64,000 nt of DNA from Acanthaster planci (GCF_001949145.1 NW_019091373.1:1151787-1215786); one strand, 5' to 3'; shown: positions 1 through 62,884, numbered from the stretch's first letter. Notes: a model not told the origin generated them from the letters alone. Program-made: numbers and translations.

Positions 1-1172
1 TCCAGGCAATGCAATTGTTTTACTACATCCCAAGAGAATGCATATTACGTGTTTCAGTTGACATTATTTGAGTTATTTGTTTGGTATTTCAAAGGGTATT
101 TTGGTATTTTTCGTGCTAATGTAAATCTCCATATTTATGAACATAACTGTGATGTCATCCTAGGGAGTACAATCCCAATGTTGCATTGATTTGTGCATAC
201 ACAAATGCTGGATTTTTTTCTTTTTATGTTGCCATCCTAGAGGTTTATTTCTTTATTGATACATTGCTACATGGCAATAAATATGCAATAAATAAGCCTT
301 CTCCAGAAGCATTTTCACTTTGCAAAATTAGGTTTACAATTTGAGCAGTAACACTAAGAAACTGAACAGTGTCTTTTCTGATTGACACCTTGGCAACAGC
401 TCCCTCAGTTGTCTACAAATGCTTAGACCCGTGTATTTATTATACAAGTGATCTTTTCAATACACTTAATCCCAAAAGCATGTCAAATAGTTTTCATACA
501 TTGAGGAAGACTCCAAAGATGCACAAAAAAGGTGTCTCTAAAAATCCATCACATGGACCCTTAAAGAGTATTGTTGCATGTACATTGTGCAATGTTCTTC
601 ACCATCGTTTGAAACAAAATCAGCAAAATCAGTTCTAATAACATAGTACTGATGGAAGTTTGAAAAAGTGCATTCAAAAAAAATAATTAATTGGCTTTAC
701 AGATGAGTGCCTCTTCATTTTGCCTGAGATAACCCTGATTCCCAAATGTCTCTGAAGCTGTTTTTCAGAGAGGGGAAAACACTTGTGTGGACATGAGTCT
801 ACAAAACATTCTTTTCATTATGTGGACTTGTCTTGTGTGGAGGTCCACACCGTGGATGCCACACTTGCACACACACACACGTGTGTATTTGCCTGCAACT
901 GGGGACCCACTATTGTTCCTCTTTTGTTTGTACTTTAACGTTTTTTAGAAGACCACCCATATGTTTTGTACACAGTTGTCCATCGGGGACCCTCTGTCAA
1001 TTGGGGACCTTATTGTCCTCTATTGTTCAAGGACCCCAATTGAATGCAGAAACAAACTCATACGCACACAAGACCCCCCCAAAAAAAACTTGCTGGGATT
1101 GTGCTGCTACCTATTTCTCAAAGTTGTTAAACTGATTCTTATATTTAAATCTACTTCTCATACTTATCACAG
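1..1172. other. intron upstream of the APMAP-like terminal exon
   Basis: I see no coding exon here. It is AT-rich and its short open frames lack splice context. It must contain the last intron of the APMAP-like gene whose terminal exon starts at 1173; any earlier exons lie to the left of the window. A foldback repeat occupies roughly 858-1078. Confidence 0.6.
858..1078. repeat. foldback repeat, family F2, copy 1
   Basis: A CA-rich start and the landmark ATTGTTCCTCTTTTGTT are shared with 24171-24376. So are TTTTGTACAC followed by several GGGGACC-type blocks, and a CACACA..GACCC end. The two ends are roughly inverted copies of each other (ACTGGGGACC-like on the left, GGACCCCAATTGAATGC-like on the right). 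No protein is encoded. A non-autonomous foldback or MITE-type element is the likeliest nature. Confidence 0.6.
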
Positions 1173-1376
1173 TTTATAAGCCCGGAGTGGATTGTAAAAG
1201 TTGTACCAAAGCATAGCCTCGTGATTGCCCTGGACGAAGACGGCAACATCATTGAGAGCCTCCATGACACCACAGGACGCAATATTCCCTCTGTAAGCAG
1301 TGTACTTGACACTGGAGAGCACCTCTATTTTGGATCCTACCATGCTGAATTCCTGGGCCGATTGAGCCTAAAGTAA
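1173..1376 (+). CDS. APMAP: APMAP-like protein (strictosidine synthase-like family), C-terminal exon only
   Basis: Terminal coding exon of 67 codons plus TAA, entered after a TTATCACAG acceptor (AG at 1171-1172; AG at 1179-1180 is a second choice). It encodes an SPEWIVKVVPKHSLVIALDE segment, then a SLHD motif, then YFGSYHAEFLGRLSLK at the end. This matches the last part of animal APMAP: a VP-[RK]-[YH]-SLV strand, SLHDP, LY-GS-[FY], and a C-terminus at RLSL. Family members are type II membrane proteins with a six-bladed beta-propeller, and arylesterase activity has been reported for the human protein. Only the last propeller blade is here; the N-terminal anchor and earlier blades lie left of the window. 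The strand agrees with the EML gene downstream, but about 3.3 kb of non-coding DNA separates them. The family assignment is by recognition of the motif order, not by a search. Confidence 0.85.
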   Translation, partial: FISPEWIVKVVPKHSLVIALDEDGNIIESLHDTTGRNIPSVSSVLDTGEHLYFGSYHAEFLGRLSLK

Positions 1377-1563
1377 AAGTTCCATAATCATAGATATGCA
1401 ATCAGGAGTGACTGTGGTTCCCTCAAAGAAAGCTTGTGTTCAGTTACAGTTTAAATTCTAGAAAAACCTGAAATGATTGTTTAAAGGCCTTAATTTTTTC
1501 ATTTTGCTTTCAAATGTGATAAAGTGGTGAAGTAATTGAAGTTACTTGTTGCTGAACAAGTTT

Positions 1564-1569
1564 AATAAA
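1564..1569 (+). terminator. poly(A) signal of the APMAP-like gene
   Basis: A canonical AATAAA lies 188 bases after the stop codon and is followed by a GT-rich stretch (GTATTTGTAACATTTGTGGT). This is the first such hexamer after the stop, giving a short 3' UTR. Further AATAAA-like hexamers farther on (for example near 1997) could be used for longer forms. Confidence 0.55.
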
Positions 1570-1599
1570 TTTCAGGTATTTGTAACATTTGTGGTATTT

Positions 1600-4280
1600 C
1601 TTGAAAAGCGAGTGGAAACCCTTTTATAATTAGGATATCAACAGTTACCAAGGTAATAAGCTATTTGGGGGAGGAAAACTTACAGTAAATTGTCAAAAAT
1701 CAAAATTACCGATTGTAGCCTAGATTTGGGGAATTTTTTTGGAATGTTGGTCGTATTTTCTCTACAACTACAATGGCAGTATAGTTGTCGTACATTCTTT
1801 GTGTGTTTTTTTACATTTTCTTTTTTTCAGGTTAAAACATTGCGATTTAATGCTTGACATTTAGAGGGAAATCTGAGTTCTTAAAGTCTTGATGAAAGAC
1901 GTGGATGTTGGAGTGTATTCCCCCTTTAAAGTTTCAGAATTTACAGCCTTAGTCAGTACAGCAGAAGGATGGTGTATGGTTTTGATGATTTTTTTAAATA
2001 AAAGAACATGTTTTCTTTTTGTTTTGGAAGAAAAGGAGAAATTTGAAAGATAGTGGTGGAAGGCGAAACAGTCCTTTTTGTTCTTTACTTCAGTTTGAGT
2101 GTGCACATCAGCATAAATTTGGACTCAAATAAAAAAGACTCTTATCTTTATCACCATCTAGAAAGTCTCCCATATAATGTGTCATTTCAAATGCAAGATA
2201 TGTGCATGCATATGTTTGGAGAAAAAAAGTTTTACAATGAAAATGAATAACCAGTGTGTTTTATTTTACTTGGGAAACAGCCAAGAATTTGGTATAGTAA
2301 ACATTAATAGCAATACATTTAGGTTTGTGCAGGTTAGTTATGTCGCCCTCTTGTGGTTAAACCAGCAGCTTGAGTTTGTGGAAAAACTGGAAAGATTTAA
2401 AGTAACTACCTATGCTTATGGAATTGTTTTTTTCTTTAGGCATGTACATTTTAGTCAGATTTTTCAAAGCTCATGACATGTACTTTTGTATTGATATTGC
2501 TTTCTTTCCCAGACCAGGGTGAAAATATGAATTGGCAATATGAAAGGAATATTTGTTATTACATTGGATGCCAGTGGATCTGAAATTATGCATTTTATAA
2601 TAAAAAATAATGATTTTTTACTTTTTAAAAATGTTATAGCTCTCATGAGGAAAAAATACAGGTACTGCATTGATTCTGAACTTTAATTCAGTCTCCAATT
2701 TTTGCTTGTTGTACGGTCACTTATGCTCAGAAACAGAGAATTGAATTACTCGTCCTTGCGTTGTTTTTCCACAAAACAGACCTGTTTGGACTGTGGGTTT
2801 TCTTCAGTGCTACTTTATGAACACATTTTGGGAATTCAAAGCAAAAACAAAGCACCACGACAAAGCCAAGCTAAATGGGAAAAGGACAAGCAAACAAAAC
2901 AATCTGGGAAAAACGGCTGCCTTTATAAAATGACACTTCAATAAGGTACCTTGACCTCGGTGGTCCGTGTTATTAGACTGTGTGCCAAAAAGATATGATT
3001 TTTCCAAAGTTGTGGTGGGCCATGGCTGAGAGTGATGGACTCCTAGTTCTCCCCAAATATTTAAAAGTGACTTTTGCCTAACATAACTATGAATAATCAG
3101 GCTTGGGAGGTGGATAATTTTCTTCTTGTTAGGACAAAAAGGAAAACTTTTATTTATTATTTTGTTTACATTTTGACTAATTTTGTAAAAGTTTTATGGG
3201 ATGCTTATGCCCCAAGTCATTTATGCACTGTATCTTAACACAAAAATTTGCAGCGAAATTGTAAGCTTTTTTGCCTTTTAGTCCACATATCTTTTTAACC
3301 ATTTGTTAAAAAAGTATAGCACAACATGATGTTTCATTGAAATGGGGCATAATTTTCAAGATAGATTATCAAATATTTACACTTGACCTACCGTTTTACC
3401 TCCGTTTTATTATTTGAATGGGGATTAAGTGGGTTGTGTGTCTGTTTCGTTGGCTTGTTTTGGATTGGGCCGTTTGAATTTTGGGCGCTTTGCTAGTACC
3501 ATTCTACATTGCAGGGCATTTCAAGTTTGGATATAGAGTCTCTAGTTTGTGAGAACATACGTGTGGTAAAATGAAATGATTGGGGTTTACTCTATTTACA
3601 ACACCATTCACACCTATCCAGGGGTCAGGCATTGCACTGCCTTTAATTTTTCATTTGCAGAAACTGGCTTTAGGGATTTGCTTTTACCCATTTATAAAAT
3701 CTTAATCTTGCACGTACATTGTACAGTGTAATAAGTAGTGCATCAGCAATAAACTGGAAGCTGGCGTCTCTGAAAATGTCTCCTGAACAGTTGTTTATTT
3801 GTCTGAAGGAAGTGGCATAGCTGGGGTGGATTTTACAAATTCACAATTTGGCAGCGAGGGACAAAGAATTCCCAGTGCTTGGTGGTGGTGGGGGGGGTTG
3901 TGACCCTAGTAGTCACGGTACTGATTCTGCATGGAACTGGGGCAGGGTAAGGAAGTTAAATTTTTCCGAGTTCTGTCAACCCCACCTCCACCTCCAACTA
4001 ATCGGTCCTGCGCTCCAAACTTGATTATTTTCTGGGCAGAAGTTTCATAAGAGTTACATGTGTAGCCCGCAAAATTTTGTTTCAATTTTATCTGAATATC
4101 CAAAAATCTCCCCCTCCAAAAAATAAATCTTAATTTTTATAGGCTCTTACTCCAAATTTTTCTGAAAACAGCCTCTTTAAAAATAAAAGTTGTTTATGGA
4201 CTTTTCAGCAGAGTACACCATCGGCAATAATTGCTACATGTAGTCTTGAGGGGAGATTTAATTACACAACGTTTACTCTG
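1600..4280. other. intergenic region, no gene seen
   Basis: AT-rich spacer between the APMAP-like 3' end and the first EML promoter. Short open frames on both strands have no recognisable domain, no plausible splice pairs and no consistent codon use. Part may be an extended APMAP 3' UTR. No SINE or tRNA-like box was recognised here. Confidence 0.6.
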
Positions 4281-4856
4281 GAAAACATTTCTGCTGGGGC
4301 AATGACGTGGTGGTCGTACGCGTGGTGGTGGGCCTACCAGAACATGCAGAACAAGGAAAACGACGGGTCCATCGGTTAAAAAGCTACTGTAAACAAACCC
4401 CGCACAAAGGAACAAAATATATACAGAAATCCAAAGCAAATATGTAGACAGCACTTGTAAAGGTAAATAAAAAGGCGATTATTGAGGGCATTTCCTTGTC
4501 GTGTCCCCGTGGGTGAGGTGAGCGTTGTGCTCGTATAATACATTTCCGACCTTCTTGTATGAATCGCGGCTTTTAACACAAGCTACAAAAGCATGTCAGG
4601 CCCAGTACTGTTTTGGTCGCCTGCTTTGGTTGACGCATAAATGATCAATAAGTAATTAATTTGAATACCCTCGTTAAAATGAATAATAACAATGCCGACT
4701 TTGAGTGATACAAACCGTTACAAACGGTACGACACGGTGTGATGAATAATATTTTGATCAACTTGCAATCGGTGACACACACTTCAGGCTCACAAAAATA
4801 TTGCAGACGACACTTTTAGTTTTATATCCCAGCATCCTTAGCGAGACGCACAAATC
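4280..4856 (+). promoter_or_regulatory. probable promoter and 5' UTR region of EML exon 1a
   Basis: CpG dinucleotides are visibly denser at 4300-4620 (about twenty by eye in some 350 bases, for example GTCGTACGCGTGG and AATCGCGGC) than in the flanking AT-rich DNA. The first-exon ATG follows at 4857, with an in-frame TAG at 4839-4841. This is compatible with a TATA-less, CpG-containing promoter; the start site is not determinable from sequence alone. Confidence 0.4.
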
Positions 4857-54328
<49,472 letters not shown>

Positions 54329-55370
54329 AAGAGACAAGAAACCCACACCACCATTCACCAGAATGGGTTTTTCCCTCCCCCCGTTGAATTTTTTTTTGTC
54401 CTAAAGTGTTTTTGAGCACAGGTGACTTTGTTTGGTGTCCCACAGTTGTCTGATCCACATCTTTTGTATCATGTTCTGTGATTTTTCTCAACAAAAAAAA
54501 GCTGATCTCTACAAGTTCAGAAGCGTATTCATAAAAAAGAAAGTTTCATCAAATAAAATTTTTAATCTCAGATGTCCTTCTAGATGGTATATTTTCAGGT
54601 GTAATCACTGTAATTTAGATTGCTGGATAGGATTCTATTTAGATGTCACACCATTATTCTAAGTGATGTGATTCGGTGATAATTAATGGAACTCACTCAA
54701 GTTACAATTATAAATTGTAGAGGTGGTTTGTCCTTCATGTTTGGAAAGGGATACTTCGATGAGCCCAATCACTCAGCGTGGTGTTAATTTTACACTTGGA
54801 AATGTTACAAAATATCTCCACAGTCTTTTTTTTGTATTTTGCACTTCAGCACATGCACATCATTGATTTAACAGGGCTGCTTATTCTTAAAGCACGCTAC
54901 GTTGAACAAAAATGGCATGTTCATGATGTGGTAGGCTTTTGGTTTCCATGGACATGTTGTCATAGTTCTCTCAGTAAATCAGGCCAGTTGAATGTGGCAG
55001 AAAAGCTTCATTTAGTAATGACTAAAGTGAAGTAACCTTTATGCCTAGCAAGGCCTTTCTACCAGTTGTACAGAGCCGAGATCACAGTGGGTGGCGAAAG
55101 CTGAATATAAGGTTGCTCAGAACTATGTCCTTCATTCTTGGAAGCCTTCTCTTTAAAAATCCGCCAGTTCGTATGTTTAATGTCAGTTTATTGGAGCAGT
55201 TGATCTTTATCCAGTAATTTTTTTTTAGTTGCAAGTACATTTAAATACAGACTACTTTTGTACATTTTACACTGTCTTTTCATTCATTTTGAACAGGTTT
55301 GTGGTGGCCGGTGTAAGTTTGGAATTTTTTTGCCAATGGAGAAGTAACAGCATTTTTAAGAAATAAAAAG
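54329..55370 (+). other. EML 3' UTR region
   Basis: Non-coding, T-rich after the stop codon. AATAAA hexamers at 54552-54557 and 55362-55367 are candidate poly(A) signals, giving 3' UTRs of about 0.25 or 1.05 kb; more AATAAA hexamers follow near 56716. The end of the transcript cannot be fixed from sequence alone. Confidence 0.5.
54552..54557 (+). terminator. proximal candidate poly(A) signal of EML
   Basis: First AATAAA after the EML stop codon (224 bases downstream), followed by TTTTTAATCTC and a T-rich stretch. Confidence 0.4.
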
Positions 55371-58300
55371 AAAAGATGGTCAAATTTCTACTCTTGTAAA
55401 ACACAAACTAAAAGTGAAAACTTTCCACTATTTTGGTTTAATGCTGTATCAGACTGGGTTGAGATGAACCTGTTTCAATAATCATCTAATGTGGTACCAT
55501 AATTCCTCTTGGCTAATGAGTTAGACTCCATTAACAAGATGCTCATTACATGTATTTAGCAACTTTCATTTGAAAACTTGTCTTTCTTTGTACTTTCCCT
55601 GCTGCAGGGTTAATTGGCGAGGGATAGGAAGGCAGATTAAGTTGTACGTAGGCGTTACCTGTGAATGTAAGCCAGATAAGCCGCAGCCAATTTGTTTTAC
55701 AATTTGGCTTACATCAGATCAGCTTAAAGTAAAAGGCAATTTATTAGGTTACAGTGCAAGTCAAATCCTCTAGAATGTGACAGAAGTTTCCCTCTGACCT
55801 TTTTCCTCTTCATTTTTGATTTGACACCGGCTATTGTGGAATTGTGGATGGATGTATGCATTTGCACTGGTATATTGGGAAGGCACAAAAATGGGTCTGT
55901 AAATTTGAGACTTTTGTTAACAATTTGGATTTGAGTTCATTTAGAATTTCGATACCCCATTCTGGATTTTTTTCTATAACTGAAAATTCACGGTTAAAGT
56001 GCCACGAGTGAACCATATAGTCCAGGATCATCTGACCACGAGTGAGTTTCATGAACAAAGTCTGCCTAGTGTCTCAGTAAGTTTTTTGCGAGGAACGTGT
56101 GATAACTGATTGTAAAGAGAATGGTGAGGCTACAGGAATCATCTAAGAAAGCACACAAAAAAAACCAAAAGCACGAATACAAAGGGCAGATTTCATTGAA
56201 AACTTTCTTTGTGTAGGGCACTGCCTCAAAACAGTTTTCACAGCATCTGATGGATACAGGTAGATGTAGTTGATAACATATAAATCCTGGGTACAGTATT
56301 TTTGAAAGACCCATCCAGAATAGCAATTTCATATTGCTAAAAGTTGAGGTTACTCCAGTTGACGGCATTCTGTTGTGTCTCAGTCGTAGTTCTTTTGAGA
56401 CTGAACAAGCTTGAACAGACTTGTGTTCTGGGCTTCCTTTTTAAGAACTCTTCGTGCCCTGAAAGTTTAGTTTTTCTTGTTTTATCTTTGGTGTCTACCT
56501 CTGCATGGTTTCCAAAGTCATGACAAAGCATGAGGTAGGCTAGCGCGGGGTATGTGTTTTGATGGAACAGTGGATGGTTTGAAGACTGTCTTGATCTCTT
56601 GCTGCAAAGATCCAGTGCTTTTCCTGAAACACAGTGCAGGTCTGTATTGTGTACGCACGTGCCTGAAGCACAAACCTGAAAAGGTAGTTCCTAAGTAAAT
56701 ACTTTGTTCCAAATGAATAAAGGAAAAAGCTATCAACTGGAAAAATACTGGACCCAGGAAATAATAAAACTAAACTATGTAAGAGCTTTTTTGTAGTTCA
56801 CAAGATGTGAAGTAAGCTTATAGTGTAAGATATTGAGATGTCGTACCACACTTCAGCTGTATTTTCATGTGGAGTAACCACTGTGGATCTGTATTTCTCT
56901 ATGGACAAAATAAAGTATGTCAAACAAGGATGTGTTAAAAGTGTGAAGTCTCCTTGAAAGAAATGTATGGACACATTGATATTAGAAGGAACATGGGTTC
57001 CTTGGTGAAAAGGACTGTTCATAAAGTATGTAGGGGAGGGGGGTTTATATGCTTACAGCTTACTTTGCATTTAACACCTACGGGAACCAGCTTTTATTCA
57101 TCAAAAATTGGTTTAACACCCCTACCCTGTAAATCCTGGTCTAATAAGTCGGGGGGGGGGAGTTGGGAACCGTAACAGTCTGCATTTGTGCATATGTACT
57201 TTGACAGCCACTAACATTCAAGTATTTAGAAAAGAGCCACGTAGATTTTTCAGATCAATTTTATTAGCCATCAGTAATTCCAGACTAACCCACAAATACA
57301 AGCCTACAGTCATAAACTTTGTAAAAGCACGGCTGTTCACTTTTCTGACAACAAAAACACTTCAACTAAGCTCCATCAAAGACACAGCATAAAAATCTTT
57401 GCAGGCAGTCACAATTTGTAAACGCATGTGTATACTTTCTTAACTTCCTCTGCAGTTTTTGCTGAAGATCTTTAAAATTAATTGCCTTTCTATGTAAGTA
57501 CCCGAACCAATTCTCGATTCAATTTAGGACATATTTGTCCATGTAATCATTTTCTGCATAGCCATGGGTTTGGCTGGCTTTTTTTTGTTGGCCGCTTAAA
57601 TAATATTTAAGATAAGGTAAAATACATTCTCAATATAGAAAATATAATAGCGAATTTTTAAAAATATGTGAATATATTTTATAAATAAATCATGCATTGT
57701 ATCTGATTCAAGGTTAAAACATTAGAAAGTATGTCAACATTTAAATATTTCTTTAACATGATTATAGATAATTTGTGACGTACTTCAATAATTTCCAAAC
57801 AGTGATTTGTTTTTAAAGCAACATATGTAAAAATATATGTAACTCAGTTGGTACACGTGAAGGTGTCAACAGCAAAGGTGTGCATGTGCATCAGAAATAT
57901 ATAAGTTACATGTCTTGCACAGCTTAATATTTGACCCACAGTCAGGCCTATATTAGGCCAATTGGCATAAATAGCATGATCATTTAATAGAACACTGATT
58001 TCCATGCAACATCTTTATATTGTCTCTTTCTCAGGAACTTCAACTACTGGTATATCTATATCAGCTGGTTACAGGCAACATTCGTAGATCTGCATAAAAA
58101 CCTCTATGGCGCTATACAGTCTTTGATTACACCTGTCTTGCTCCATATACACTGTTAATAGCCTTTAATACTGATTACAAGGTCTATGCTGTCCTGTGTA
58201 TGTACATTTAGGATAACTACATTGTGCAAAGGGACTTCCCACTCTGATTCATTGACGTGGTAGGAAAGCTTACAATGCACAAAAGGTTATCCTACCGTGT

Positions 58301-60940
58301 TGTGATTTTGCCTTGCAGAAGAAGTTACTCTCTTTATCTGACGTGTTTGTATGATGTAATAAAAACAGCTCTACTCACAAATATCTACTCCCAAATAACT
58401 ACATGATAAAACTGATGGTAACAATACTATTTGTCTAGCATCAGCAAAATTAAGAATCTGTAGACACTACTACTATAGCAATATTTAATAATTCTAATAT
58501 GCAAATGTTTTTTCTACACATCACTTCTCCCAGTCTCGGCCTGAAAACCACTGCTTCCATTGATGACACGTACAAAGACCTGAGCCGTTTAGCCTGGAAA
58601 CTTGGTCAGAGCCTTGGGTGTACCAATATGATGAGACTTGATAGAAAGCAGACAAAACCAAAACTGCAAAACTGGACCACCCCTCAGGAGGATGCAAAAC
58701 AGCTTAAGAGGGACAGGGAATGGCCAAAGAGGTAGAGAACAGCAAACAAGAGACAGAAAATAGGAAAGGAGCGACAGGCAATAGTTAACAAGGGACAGGG
58801 AGTAACCAGAGGAAATTAAACTCCACACATATAAACTCACTGTGCTACTACTTCACTGAATGAACCATAAACTAAACCAAATTTCAATGTCAATGTCGTT
58901 AGGATTTGACTGTTCAATAATGGGACCAACACTGCCTCAGTGGAGGACTTCAACCGAAAGGTCCGAGACTGGGTATCACAAGAGTAAAAACAGACGAATA
59001 TTAAATATCTACATCGAAGAATGTACAGAAGCAAAGCAAATCAAAAACAAAAGTGGAATATGCCCCAACAGCCCCACCCCAAAAAAAACAAACTAAGGAA
59101 TGATACAAATGCGATGGAGATACATCTATGTACAAAAATTACTTTGCATTATATGCACAATGCCAGTTAAGGCATATACGTTATTGTGACATTTTTCACA
59201 ATAACTTAAACTACATACTGAGTAAGAGAAATCACTGTTATGCAGTGTCTGTGGTTCCTCTTATTTCTAAAAACTGTTCAGATTAATCCAGTGACAAGCC
59301 GTTACTGTGATGGTAACTCAGGCACGCTACATTTATGTTGCACACGTTCAGTTTCTACAAATCGAGGAATTTGGGTGCCTGCGACCTTTGATCAAGTGAC
59401 GCTTGATATCACCTCAGTAACACTAATTGGATTCATCTGGAGGCTTTGGCTGCTGATATGATGAGATGCCTCTGGTATTACTCCATCATCTTGATACAAG
59501 ATGACAAAGATTTGACTTGTGGTTCTCTAACGAAAGAAGACATCTATAATATGATTCACCAGCAAATGCACAGCAGCACTCTCACAGTATCGTGGGGGAG
59601 GGAGTCCCCCACCCACAACTCACTCAGTTTACTGGTTCCATCAACAGGAATCTGCTGATCTTAGGATAGCTTTTCAATCAGTATAGATAGAAGTGACAGG
59701 ACATGAATGGTTGGTTTCTGGCATCTATTTGCAGGATGTAGCAAAGCCGGTTTACAGTACCTCACTTTGTTAGATAGCATCTAAAGAATTTGTGCAGCTT
59801 CAACCTAGCTTCACAGTTTACACTGCAGTGTCGGATCTTCTTGACACTTTGACTGCACATGCACTTTAAATCCTACGCTATTCAGTCCAGCTTTGTCCTC
59901 CTCTTCCCGTAACTGAGCAAGACAAGCTATCAACAACACAAATCTCGATTACCAGCTAAAACATGCTAGTCTCGAAAGTGATTGGTATCCTTTACTTGAT
60001 GAATAGATAAGTAGTTCAGATTCAGTCCGGAATCCTGCGACAGGTGGAGGATTTAAGACTGTCTGTGTGTTAACCATGCAGTTAAGCTGGGTGCTATGTA
60101 ACAGCAAAATTGGCATATCAACAGGCCTCACAAAACTTGCCTAAAACTTCTTCCTGCAAATAAGCGTAAATATCGTGCACCACATGCTAAGCCACCAATC
60201 ATCACAGAACGGAGCATGCATGGTCACTTAAGTCACATCGTAGCATGTATCATTACTCTAGATGAATGTATTGGCACCAAAGATCGTATAGTGCAGAACA
60301 GAGGCACTATACAATCTTTGATTGGATATTTGCTAACCTTGTATTAGGCTCCTAGTATATACACAGATTCACCAAGGAATCATATCTCCCCTCTTAACCA
60401 AGAATCCAGTACCTCCTAGCGAGGTCATTAAGTGTACAGAGTTTTCCTTTTAATTTCATAAGAAGTTACAACCATTTATCATATTGTATTTTTTTAACGT
60501 TTATTTTATTCTTATATTTGTTTTGTTTACTTATATCCATTTTCATACACACATTTTAAATCATCAAAATGTCTTCCCAATGTGCAAGGCTTCCAGTACC
60601 TCTGTCGAGGTAAAAGAAAAAAGTTATGTACATTATTTTTGGAGGTCTGTTTTTCTGGTTTTTGTTTTAATTTTTTTTTTAGAATTTCTTATCTATACTT
60701 ATATACTTTTTGTTTGTCTTTTTATAATTCAATATCAATGGGCAATATAATGATGGGTTACAAAGATTAAAGGTTTATATAGATGTGATTCTTGTCTTCT
60801 TATAAGAGCTAATGAAATTTTGCGCCAGGAACGTATGTTAATATTTAATTGTGTGTATGAAACATTGATGTAATTTAATAAACACCGCGCTGCTATATGT
60901 CCAACTTTCTTAGCATTTGTATAAAGCAAATAAGCTTCCT

Positions 60941-61028
60941 TAGGTGGAACTAGAACTCACAACTCCATGCTTGCTAGTGCAGATGTCTCAACCAGTCAAC
61001 AACTCAGTTTGCAGGGTCAGCTAGCCGG
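60941..61028 (-). repeat. tRNA-like SINE copy (family S2)
   Basis: On the minus strand: GACTGGTTGAGACATCTGCA (A-box-like) then CTAGCAAGCATGGAGTTGTG and GAGTTCTAGTTCC (B-box-like, plus-strand 60946-60958). The CTGCACTAG-AAGCA-GG-GTTGT core is shared with 62252-62320 on the opposite strand. Confidence 0.55.
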
Positions 61029-62251
61029 TTCAACTCTGATACAGTGGTGATGTTAGAATTGTCTCATTTTGGGAGAGGTGTGGCTTTGTCAAACTAACAT
61101 TTCCTAAATGCTTCAATCACGTGCCTCAGCAGACCTAGAACATAATGACATCAGGCTTTATCTACATGTGTGCTTTTCCAATTGGGGATCAATGGATTAC
61201 GTCCTACCTCACTGCCATAGGAAAGTGCAAATGTAAACAAAGCTTGACATCATCAGGTTACAGGTCTATTGCCTGTGAGGGAAATACAATTGCACCTTGC
61301 GTCCTGAGGATACAGTAAACTGGAACCTGAGAGATGAAGAGAACTTGAAGGACAGTGTTGAAGAAAGTCACCAGCAGTGATTTCCCCTGAAGAGGCAACC
61401 ATCATAGAGATGATCCATAAGGTCCGCTGATTCAGACAGACAAGGACTGTAGAGGGTGAATGAGTTCAAGACCAGGATATAGAAGATCCATTGGCCTGAT
61501 GGGTGGGCTACGTATCACATACAAACTTATACATGTATATGTATTTATGCCTCACTCTTTGGATGTAGGAGACGACTACAGTTCTGGCCATTTCCAGCTT
61601 TGAGTATGAAGCACACTGAGCTCAAATCATGTAGAAAGTCTCAAGTTTGCATTTCAGTTTTCTTGTATCACAGCATACAAGTGGATAAGACATGTAAATA
61701 ACTGAATAAATCAGGGTGTTGTCAGCCTTCTCCTGTTGATCTAGTGCACATGCAGTTAAGTTTGTACATCAACTGCTGTTGTTCAAATCTCTTCTCAGAC
61801 GGCAGGCATTCAATCAAAGTATCTTTTTTAAGACTGGAAGATCTGGTTACACCTACGGACAATGACAGGCACACTGGTCAAACAACTAATGCCAGACTAT
61901 TTAGTGTTTTTCCCAACCACACCTCTCCCTAGAGATAACAAATCTGCCATCTTGTTCTGACAATTACATAAAATCCGAAACTGCCTTTGTTTTTGCAAAT
62001 GAAATTCTTTTCTATAGCAGGCTGAGGATACCTGCTTTTTTTTTCTTATTTTCATTTCTCTTTTGGATTTCAGAACTTATCCTTAAGTGAAAGGAGCATA
62101 GGATGTTTTATGACATTCAAAAATTTCACACAACTTTGCACTTTCCGACGTTGAGTACCTTCCGGGCTAATATTAATCGAAATCATCCTCTCCCCATCTA
62201 AATCACTGACTACCACAATATTTACCATGCAAATTGGCCACCTGTTCTCTG

Positions 62252-62320
62252 TAAACTGATGGTCAAGTGGCCACGACACCTGCACTAGTAAGCAAGGGGT
62301 TGTAGTTCCAATCCCTCCCA
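62252..62320 (+). repeat. tRNA-like SINE copy (family S2)
   Basis: GATGGTCAAGTGGCCACGAC (tRNA-Leu-like A box, TGGTCAAGTGG at 62260-62270), then CTGCACTAGTAAGCAAGGGG and GTAGTTCCAATCC (B-box-like, 62302-62314). No acceptor stem or complete cloverleaf, so not a tRNA gene. It shares its core with the minus-strand copy near 60941. Confidence 0.6.
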
Positions 62321-62548
62321 AGCAAGCTCATGATGTTTTTTTCACAAATGCTTGGAAAGCGCTAATTATACTGTGCTGGTGAGATAAAGTTGGCACTGGG
62401 CAAAACCTAATTCAGGAATGATATCTTTTTGTGGTTACTTCAATTATAAATCAATTATATATTGAATGATGTAGTTTCTAAAACCATCCGACTGTTTCTA
62501 CATCAATTGGAACCTCAACAACTTTAACAATATTCAAGTCCATAGATA

Positions 62549-62884
62549 CAATAAGCCTTTTGCGAGTTAACTTTGACCCAAATCTGGTACACCGAGTTCT
62601 TTAAATTCACGTGAACATAACAACTTGAATTATCCTTACTAAAACTACTGTTGCTATACCTCGTGATTTGGGGCAAGCTTTTGCTTAGTTACATACGAGA
62701 CGCCTTGCAACAATATACTGTCCTCAATGGTTACAAAGGGCACAAAGGAACCAGTCCATTCCTGAGATGGTGGTCGTTATGTCAAAGCTTACCTGGAATC
62801 ACGAGGTATAGCAACAGTGTCTTTAGTCTGGGGAATTCAAATTTTATGTTTATGTGCAGTCAGATAACTCGGAAATGGCTTATT
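62549..62884. mobile_element. foldback (MITE-like) element, family F1, copy 2
   Basis: Collinear with 26617-26984 at high identity (same CAATAAGCC start, CTATACCTCGTGATT core, CCTTGCAACAATA interior and GGGGAATTCAAATT right block). It lacks about 32 bases near the right end (between AGATAACTC and AAATGGCTTATT). The inverted arms have diverged more here than in copy 1, suggesting an older insertion. Confidence 0.8.

Noticed and set aside
58499-58735. 78-codon plus-strand frame, basic and Lys/Gln-rich
   Set aside because: Followed by imperfect GGGACAGGGA-type repetition and no family likeness or splice context; likely chance.
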